Assembly (NCBI GenBank): GCA_002455915.1
Contig: DKLU01000119.1
Coordinates: forward strand, 1-11,610
DNA length: 11,610 nt
Direction: 5' to 3'
Source: Chryseobacterium sp. UBA6632
GTDB lineage: Bacteria; Bacteroidota; Bacteroidia; Flavobacteriales; Weeksellaceae
Under the pieces are notes generated by a model, which was not told the DNA's origin, did not search any database, and worked only from the letters and a program-made list of their open reading frames with translations. The translations under genes were made by a program, and so were the position numbers. Positions 6,767 to 11,610 of the stretch are shown one piece after another; position 1 is the first letter of the stretch; each line of letters opens with the position of its first letter.

Positions 6767-7870
6767 ATGAAGCAAAATAACAACACAGACTGGCAAAATA
6801 TTTACAACAATTATTCCCCAAAACTCTTGGGGATTTGCCGTAGATATATTCCTGATATTCAAACTGCGGAAGATATTCTTCAAGACAGTTTCATGGCGGC
6901 AATCCAGAATCATCATCAACTTCGGGATGAAAAAGCACTTTTTGGATGGCTTAAAAAAATTGTGGTAAATAATGCTTTACAATATTTACGTAAAGACAGC
7001 AAAGACCTTTTCGTTTCAATAGAACCCTCGGAAATTCCGGATAATTTTTCAGAAATGAACCATTCCGCTTCACAAGAAAAAAATATTTTTATTTACGATT
7101 TTACGAGAGAGCAGCTTCTTTCGTCCATCGATAGTTTACCATCTCATCACAAATCTGTTTTCAATTTATATTTTATTGATAATCATTCTCATGCAGAAAT
7201 TTCAGAAATATTAGGAATTACAGTTAATACTTCAAAATCTCATTTGTTAAGAGCAAAAAAATCTATTCAAAGCTTTTTGTTAAATAATTTCGTAAACGAA
7301 AATACTCCAAAAAACAAAAAGAAAATGGCTCAATTGCTTGTCATTTTCGGATTTGGAGGCTTACTTTGGGCTCAAACTTTTCAGGCAGTCTTCTCTAATT
7401 TTAAAATTTCGCCTTCAAAAACGTTCAAAATCCCTGCTAATAATCAAACTTATTTCTTTCAATCTTCTTCAGGAAATCATGCATGGAAAAAGAAAATTAT
7501 TATAGGTTCTGCTGCTGTCGTTATTGTAGCAGCTTCAATTGTTGCTATGAATACAAATAGTACTATTTTCAATAAAAACCATTCAGATAATGTAAAAATT
7601 TCAGATTCAACAAATCAGAACAATATTAAAAATTATGATGAAACAATAGAAAAAAGTCAAGATATAGATTCAAACATAGCACAAGATAATACTGAGGATA
7701 ATTCACAAAAAGATAACGTTTCAGAAAATGCCGAAGAAAAATTAGCGCTAAAAAATCAATCTAAAACAAATAATACAATCATCAGAAAGAATTCAGCAAA
7801 AGAAGAGCCGCAAAAAGTGATTATTGTAAAAAAAATCATCAAAAGAGACACCATATTTATAGAAAGATAA
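6767..7870 (+). CDS. ECF-type sigma factor with C-terminal membrane segment and tail
   Basis: This 367-residue protein is about twice the usual ECF length. Residues about 11-77 are sigma region 2 (YNNYSPKLLGICRRYI, AEDILQDSF, FGWLKKIVVNNALQYLRK). Residues about 117-172 are region 4 with its HTH (LPSHHKSVFNLYFIDNHSHAEIS, then EILGITVNTSKSHLLRAKKS). The chain then continues with a short hydrophobic stretch after KNKKK (187-206), a linker, KKK plus a clear membrane helix (244-261), and a polar Asn/Asp/Lys/Glu-rich tail ending in KKIIKRDTIFIER. By the positive-inside rule the last helix runs in to out, putting the tail in the periplasm, but the 187-206 stretch makes the topology uncertain. It is 4 bases after lipoprotein 2 and 16 before an OM barrel gene. 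I infer a membrane-held sigma factor released by a signal. No separate anti-sigma gene is seen. Confidence 0.82.
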   Translation: MKQNNNTDWQNIYNNYSPKLLGICRRYIPDIQTAEDILQDSFMAAIQNHHQLRDEKALFGWLKKIVVNNALQYLRKDSKDLFVSIEPSEIPDNFSEMNHSASQEKNIFIYDFTREQLLSSIDSLPSHHKSVFNLYFIDNHSHAEISEILGITVNTSKSHLLRAKKSIQSFLLNNFVNENTPKNKKKMAQLLVIFGFGGLLWAQTFQAVFSNFKISPSKTFKIPANNQTYFFQSSSGNHAWKKKIIIGSAAVVIVAASIVAMNTNSTIFNKNHSDNVKISDSTNQNNIKNYDETIEKSQDIDSNIAQDNTEDNSQKDNVSENAEEKLALKNQSKTNNTIIRKNSAKEEPQKVIIVKKIIKRDTIFIER

Positions 7871-7886
7871 ACTCAATAATCAACTT

Positions 7887-8780
7887 ATGTTCCTTAGAAA
7901 ATTTATTCTACTTTCATTCATTATTATCGTAAATTTTTCATTCGCACAGAAAAAGAAGAAAAAAATCGACACTGTTTACGTGTATGAAAATGTTATTGTT
8001 TACGACACTGTTTACTTAGAAAAACCATTGAAAATAAAACTTAATGAATTTTCTCTAAAAAATTCTAAAATTCAACAAAAGGAATTAAAAGATATTATGG
8101 AACAGGAAATTAACAAAGAAAAAAATGAGGAAAAAGCAAGAAAAAAATTAGCCCAAAGATTTCAATTTGGAATCGAAGCCGGAGTGGGAATTAAAAACAG
8201 TAACTGGACAATTAATACATCCAACAATAAAAAACAAACTGGTGAAAATCTAGGAATATGGATTTCTAAAAAAATTCTCCTTCCTCAACTATCTTTACTA
8301 TTTTCCGCAAATGTATATCGATGGAACTCTAATTTTGATCTTGACGGAAATATAGAAGACACCTATCTGAACGGATTTTATTTCACAAAAGACAATCAAC
8401 CCGTATTGTTTCAAAGATTTAATAATAAACATTTTGAATACATTTTACAATTAAAATTATTATACGAATGGAAAAATATTCGACCTTTTGCTGGATTTTT
8501 AGTCAACAGAAATAATTATAAAATGCAGTTTTTAGTACCCGAAAATAATGTCTTGAATAAACTTGATGACTTTAAAACTACTCAAATCAATTTCGGTTTT
8601 TCACTTGGAGTTCAATATAAAATATGGAATAATTTTTTAATTTCTGTCGATTATCAGCAGTTTCAATTAAAAAATGTTTCTTTAAAAAATAGCACATTTG
8701 ATTTTGACATTTTTAAGACTAATAATACCTTTGCAGAAAGAAAAGTAAACCTCGGAATAGCATATATTATTTCTAAATAA
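7887..8780 (+). CDS. Outer-membrane beta-barrel protein with DTVY periplasmic segment
   Basis: This 297-residue protein has a Sec signal peptide (1-20, cut at FA|Q). A KKKKK patch and a doubled motif follow, DTVYVYENVIVYDTVYLEK (28-46). Next comes a charged helical stretch (about 58-90), then a region of alternating aromatic/hydrophobic strands from about 92 to the end (FGIEAGVGI, FGFSLGVQYKIW, VNLGIAYII) typical of small 8-10 strand barrels of the PF13568/PF13505 kind. The DTVY motif occurs before barrels in many Bacteroidota proteins, and a similar RDTIFIE ends the sigma factor encoded just upstream. The 16-base gap indicates an operon with the sigma gene. It may be the outer-membrane partner or a regulated product of that sigma factor. 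That role is inference. Confidence 0.75.
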   Translation: MFLRKFILLSFIIIVNFSFAQKKKKKIDTVYVYENVIVYDTVYLEKPLKIKLNEFSLKNSKIQQKELKDIMEQEINKEKNEEKARKKLAQRFQFGIEAGVGIKNSNWTINTSNNKKQTGENLGIWISKKILLPQLSLLFSANVYRWNSNFDLDGNIEDTYLNGFYFTKDNQPVLFQRFNNKHFEYILQLKLLYEWKNIRPFAGFLVNRNNYKMQFLVPENNVLNKLDDFKTTQINFGFSLGVQYKIWNNFLISVDYQQFQLKNVSLKNSTFDFDIFKTNNTFAERKVNLGIAYIISK

Positions 8781-8803
8781 AAGGTTTCTAAAAGTATTAT
8801 CTG

Positions 8804-9772
8804 ATGATTTATTTCAAACTTCCATTCGACGAAAAACTGTATTCCACAGACGAAAAAAACAATCAAAATCCTATCCAATTTTATTCTTTTGACGGAATCA
8901 GGCAGGTTTATTTTAATGGAAATATCATTGAAATAAATGTTGAAGATTTTAGTAATGAAAGTATTTCAAGTGAAATATTACCTAAAGATGACAATCAAAT
9001 AGATGCGGAAACAAAGGAAGAATATCTTAATCAGCTGGATAAGGTAATTCAGGTAATTAAAGAAAATCATCTTCCGAAAATGGTGTATTCACGAAGAAAA
9101 ATTTTCACCGGTTTTAATACAATTGATTTAAAAGCTAGTTTTAATAATATCTGCGCATCTTATCCAAATGCTTTCCGATATTTATTCTTTGATGGCGAAA
9201 CGTCATGGATGGGCGCCTTTTCAGAAGTTTTAGGAAAATTCAACAAAAAAACTCATGAATTTGAAACCATGAGCCTTGCCGGAACGCTTCCCATTTCAGA
9301 AAATTGGTCGGAAAAAGAGATTGAAGAACAAAAGCCTGTTTCATCATATATTAGAAATATTTTAAACAACTATTCAGATAATATTAATGAATCTAAAACT
9401 TACGATCATATTTCTGGAAATATTAAACATCTAAGAACTGATTTTAAGACAAAAATAAACCCTCAAGATTTAAGCAAAATCATTAACGATTTACATCCCA
9501 CTCCGGCAATTTGCGGCATCCCAAAAGACTTTTGTAAAGAAAATATTCAGAAATTCGAAAAGTTTGCACGCGAATTGTACTCTGGTTATATTCGAATTGA
9601 AAATGAAGAAACGATTCAGTATTTTGTGAATTTAAGATGTTCAAAACTGTATCAAAATTCGGTTCATTCTTTCGTTGGTGGTGGAATTACAGCCCAAAGC
9701 AATCCGGAAAAAGAATGGATAGAAACTGAATTGAAATCGGAAGCTGTTTTGAAAAATCTGGAATTTTCGTAA
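8804..9772 (+). CDS. menF: Isochorismate synthase-like chorismate-binding enzyme
   Basis: This 322-residue protein of the chorismate-utilising family (PF00425) probably makes isochorismate from chorismate for menaquinone. Motifs in order are MVYSRRK (93-99), RYLFFDGETSWMGAFSEVLG (125-144, Glu141), MSLAGT (156-161), EIEEQKPV (172-179), HLRTDF (209-214), LHPTPAICGIP (230-240), RELYSGY (256-262), NLRCS (276-280), VGGGITAQSNPEKEW (291-305) and ETELKSE (307-313). The acidic residues in these motifs supply the Mg2+ site. The N-terminal part is shorter than in E. coli MenF, as is common in flavobacteria. It follows the barrel gene by 23 bases on the same strand without a visible terminator, so it may be read from the same transcript. 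An anthranilate or salicylate synthase is less likely given the short length and lone context. Confidence 0.85.
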   Translation: MIYFKLPFDEKLYSTDEKNNQNPIQFYSFDGIRQVYFNGNIIEINVEDFSNESISSEILPKDDNQIDAETKEEYLNQLDKVIQVIKENHLPKMVYSRRKIFTGFNTIDLKASFNNICASYPNAFRYLFFDGETSWMGAFSEVLGKFNKKTHEFETMSLAGTLPISENWSEKEIEEQKPVSSYIRNILNNYSDNINESKTYDHISGNIKHLRTDFKTKINPQDLSKIINDLHPTPAICGIPKDFCKENIQKFEKFARELYSGYIRIENEETIQYFVNLRCSKLYQNSVHSFVGGGITAQSNPEKEWIETELKSEAVLKNLEFS

Positions 9773-9780
9773 ATAAAAAA

Positions 9781-9809
9781 TTGAATAACCAAGGAAAACT
9801 ATATTTTTG
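9781..9809 (+). promoter_or_regulatory. Bacteroidota promoter of the AraC-type gene
   Basis: TTG (9781-9783), an 18-base spacer, then TATTTTTG (9802-9809) match the TTG-N17-23-TAnnTTTG pattern of flavobacterial promoters. The start of transcription would fall about 15 bases before the ATG at 9832. It shows that the short regulator gene has its own promoter. Confidence 0.7.
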
Positions 9810-9831
9810 TACAATAACTAAATGATGAATT

Positions 9832-10419
9832 ATGGATGTTATTTTATTGCTAATACTATTAATCATATTGATTATTTACATACTTTACACCAATTTTGTA
9901 AAACAATATTCAGGGAACATCCCGAAATACAATCAACCGCAACATCAGTTTCAACATAAGAACAGTTACACTTTAAAGCTTGAACTTCAGAAAAAATTCA
10001 TAGAAAATCAGCTGAAGGAAAGTTTAAAAACCAAAACTTTCTGTACAATTTCGAGAGATGTTGTCGACAAAATATTAGCTGATCTGGAGACATTTGAAAA
10101 AGAAAGTGAATTTCTTGAAAAAGGAATTACATTAGCCAATTTATCCAAGAAATTTAATACCAATACCGCATATTTATCTGAAATCATCAATATTTATAAG
10201 GGTAAAAATTTTGCTACATATTTAAATGATTTGCGAATAGAGTGCGCTATCAATCGTTTAAGTGACGACAGAAAATTTCGTTCTTATAAGTTATCTGTCA
10301 TTGCCGATGAATTGGGCTATAACAACGAGCAGGCTTTCACGTTAGCCTTTAAAAAAAGAACCGGAACTCCCCTTTCTGTCTACTTAAAAGAAATGGAAAG
10401 ATTAAAGGAAACCCCTTAA
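9832..10419 (+). CDS. Membrane-anchored AraC-type HTH protein, no sensor domain
   Basis: The N terminus of this 195-residue protein is one hydrophobic helix (3-20, mostly Leu and Ile). A polar linker (about 24-75) with a short helix follows, then an AraC-type double HTH (about 77-190; GITLANLSKKFNTNTAYLSE, then SVIADELGYNNEQAFTLAFK). The HTH, with its YLSEIINIYKGKNFATYLNDLRI stretch (given here as residues 114-136), closely resembles the output domain of the Chryseobacterium regulators that carry periplasmic tetratricopeptide repeats before the membrane helix. Here those repeats are absent, and only a few residues precede the helix. Because it has its own promoter it is probably a complete, minimal form rather than a broken gene. 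The target genes and signal are unknown. Confidence 0.8.
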   Translation: MDVILLLILLIILIIYILYTNFVKQYSGNIPKYNQPQHQFQHKNSYTLKLELQKKFIENQLKESLKTKTFCTISRDVVDKILADLETFEKESEFLEKGITLANLSKKFNTNTAYLSEIINIYKGKNFATYLNDLRIECAINRLSDDRKFRSYKLSVIADELGYNNEQAFTLAFKKRTGTPLSVYLKEMERLKETP

Positions 10420-10450
10420 TTCAGTTTAAATATAAACTTTAGCATAAACA

Positions 10451-10486
10451 AAAATCCTCCTTCAAAACTGAAAGAGGATTTTATAT
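10451..10486. terminator. Bidirectional terminator between convergent genes
   Basis: Arms 10451-10464 and 10469-10482 form a 14-bp stem with one mismatch and a 4-base loop, with A-rich and T-rich sides. It lies between the AraC-type gene on the plus strand and the minus-strand operon ending at 10508, so it can serve both. Confidence 0.85.
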
Positions 10487-10507
10487 GTATTAAGATGTAA
10501 TTCAAAA

Positions 10508-10702
10508 TTATTTCTTCACGCCTACTCTACTCCATGTTTCCATTACGAAAAGAACAATAAGACCAATGACCGCTGAAGCAATTGAGAAAACAAACTTCAG
10601 GTTATCTTCAGACAAAATATCTGATTGCCAATCCAGAGCATAAAGATTGATTGCGATGAACACGATAAATAGTATTAAAAATACTTTATAAAACTTCTGC
10701 AT
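10508..10702 (-). CDS. Small two-helix membrane protein of unknown function
   Basis: This 64-residue protein has two hydrophobic helices (about 5-22 and 36-54) separated by an acidic loop (DWQSDILSEDN, 24-34), with basic residues at both ends (MQKFYK and RVGVKK). Both termini are therefore expected inside the cell. It starts 5 bases after the marC-like gene, and a terminator follows its stop, so it is the second gene of a two-gene operon. I do not recognise a family. The close spacing and hydrophobic pattern support a real gene, perhaps a partner of the upstream transporter. Confidence 0.7.
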   Translation of the reverse strand: MQKFYKVFLILFIVFIAINLYALDWQSDILSEDNLKFVFSIASAVIGLIVLFVMETWSRVGVKK

Positions 10703-10707
10703 GATTC

Positions 10708-11310
10708 TTAAAAATTAATATAATTCTGCACCAATTGCGCAAAATTTGCGGTGAATAATTTAATTGATATTGCCAAAAGAATGATTCCGAAAACTTTTTG
10801 TAAGATCGACAAGGTAGCCTCACCCATTTTCTTCTCCAGCCACTTGGCAGATTTCAGCACCAAATATACGAAAATTGTATTGAGAATGATGCCCAAAATA
10901 ATATTAATATCATGAAATTCAGCTCTCAGAGAAAGTGTAGTCGTTAAAGTTCCGGCACCAGCTACCAATGGAAAAGCGATAGGAACAATGGATGCCGATT
11001 TGGCTTCAGAGCTTTTATTGATTTCAATACCTAAGATCATTTCCAGTGCAATAATGAAAATAACGAACGCACCGGCAATAGCGAAAGAATTTACATCAAC
11101 GCCGATTAATTTAAGAATTTTATTCCCTACGAAAAGGAAAACGATCATAATAGCACCCGCCGTTACCGAAGCTCTACCTGCTTCTATTTGCCCGAATTTC
11201 TGCTGCAAACTTACCACAATAGGCACAGAACCGATAATATCGATTACCGCAAAAAGTACCATAAAGCACGTAACAATCTCTTTTATTGAAAAATCATTGA
11301 AAACTTCCAT
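10708..11310 (-). CDS. MarC-family integral membrane protein
   Basis: This 200-residue protein has six hydrophobic segments and the MarC (UPF0056) signatures: AVIDIIGSVPIV (21-32, the usual DPxGNxP region), a central FVIFIIALEMILG (82-94), and PIAFPLVAGAGTLTT (110-124, the PLxxGPG-type repeat of the first motif). Members were once linked to multiple antibiotic resistance, but that role was not confirmed and the substrate is unsettled. A TATTTTTG -7 box lies 23 bases upstream. It is co-oriented with, and 5 bases before, the small two-helix gene. Confidence 0.9.
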   Translation of the reverse strand: MEVFNDFSIKEIVTCFMVLFAVIDIIGSVPIVVSLQQKFGQIEAGRASVTAGAIMIVFLFVGNKILKLIGVDVNSFAIAGAFVIFIIALEMILGIEINKSSEAKSASIVPIAFPLVAGAGTLTTTLSLRAEFHDINIILGIILNTIFVYLVLKSAKWLEKKMGEATLSILQKVFGIILLAISIKLFTANFAQLVQNYINF

Positions 11311-11332
11311 CTTTCCGTAATTAATAATTTCG

Positions 11333-11340
11333 CAAAAATA
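11333..11340 (-). promoter_or_regulatory. -7 box of the MarC operon promoter
   Basis: On the minus strand this reads TATTTTTG, an exact TAnnTTTG match, located 22 bases before the MarC start codon. No clear TTG -33 element is seen at 17-23 bases upstream. Confidence 0.5.
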
Positions 11341-11354
11341 TGAAAATAAATTGA

Positions 11355-11528
11355 TTATTTGCTAATCTGTGAATACAAATTAACAATCGCCTTCAAAAGT
11401 TCATCAATTCCTTCCGAAGATTTTACAGGTGCATATTTTTCAATCTGAATCTTTTGAGATACTTTACTGTATTCATCGGCAATTAAAGCTCCGTTATGTT
11501 TTTCTAAAAACAACTTAAAATCTTCCAT
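11355..11528 (-). CDS. 3' part of an unrecognised gene, possibly broken
   Basis: A minus-strand frame ends at the TAA at 11355-11357 and reads, from the first ATG (11528), MEDFKLFLEKHNGALIADEY and on to DELLKAIVNLYSQISK: 57 residues, mixed charged and hydrophobic, with a helical C terminus and normal codon use. The frame is open upstream of this ATG to 11561, where a TGA (11562-11564) stops it. A different minus-strand frame is open from the window edge down to about 11517. That pattern fits either a small complete gene or the tail of a longer gene with a frameshift or an assembly error near 11535-11560. I do not recognise the product. Confidence 0.45.
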   Translation of the reverse strand: MEDFKLFLEKHNGALIADEYSKVSQKIQIEKYAPVKSSEGIDELLKAIVNLYSQISK

Positions 11529-11534
11529 AGAACC

Positions 11535-11610
11535 TTGAGAATACTGCTTTCTGAAGTTCTTTCAAATTGTAGATGAAATGGATTTTGAGATCAGAAAGCA
11601 GTATTCTCAA
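11535..11610. repeat. Perfect 20-bp inverted repeat at the right edge
   Basis: TTGAGAATACTGCTTTCTGA at 11535-11554 is repeated perfectly in inverted orientation at 11591-11610, the last bases of the window, with 36 bases between. It overlaps the upstream side of the unrecognised minus-strand frame. It could be a true hairpin, the end of a mobile element, or a fold-back artefact at a contig end. Confidence 0.85.

Noticed and set aside
8663..8878. Minus-strand frame across the barrel/menF junction
   Set aside because: It is antisense to the C-terminal strands of the barrel and to the start of the isochorismate synthase-like gene, and shows no motif.
10988..11320. Plus-strand frame of 110 codons opposite the MarC gene
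   Set aside because: MarC family motifs and six membrane helices on the minus strand explain this region.

Overview
The window looks like chromosomal DNA of a Bacteroidota bacterium of the Flavobacteriia, most likely Chryseobacterium or a close relative in the Weeksellaceae. The reasons are: low GC content; starts without Shine-Dalgarno sequences; TAnnTTTG-type -7 promoter boxes (851-858, 9802-9809, and 11333-11340 on the minus strand); short MKNLKKL...GG leader peptides; lipoproteins with a relaxed lipobox; and an AraC-type regulator of the kind common in Chryseobacterium. The genus is an inference. Both ends carry repeats (a 7-bp tandem at the left, a 20-bp inverted repeat at the right), so this may be a whole contig broken at repeats.

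Region 1 (1-800): an AT-rich leader, then three tandem peptide genes of 47, 48 and 53 codons with a shared double-glycine leader and a six-cysteine C-C-CC-C-C core, closed by a hairpin terminator. No exporter or maturation enzyme is present. Region 2 (851-4413): a probable operon of mgtE (Mg2+ channel), a GT-C-like membrane glycosyltransferase and a signal-less BtuF-like protein, ending in a strong terminator. Region 3 (4423-8780): two paralogous lipoproteins made of about seven YWKNN repeats (probable beta-propellers) with a decayed third copy between them. The second lipoprotein lies 4 bases before an ECF sigma factor that has an unusual long C-terminal membrane segment and tail. An outer-membrane beta-barrel protein follows after 16 bases.

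Region 4 (8804-10482): an isochorismate synthase-like enzyme (menaquinone pathway) and a small membrane-anchored AraC-type HTH protein with its own promoter. A terminator shared with the convergent minus-strand genes follows. Region 5 (10508-11610, minus strand): a MarC-family membrane protein, a two-TM small protein downstream of it, and the 3' end of an unrecognised, possibly broken gene next to the right-end inverted repeat.

The two parts most likely to be new biology are the knottin-like peptide cluster and the propeller lipoprotein / membrane-tailed sigma factor / OM barrel cluster. The latter reads like a compact envelope-sensing system in which the sigma factor carries its own membrane anchor.
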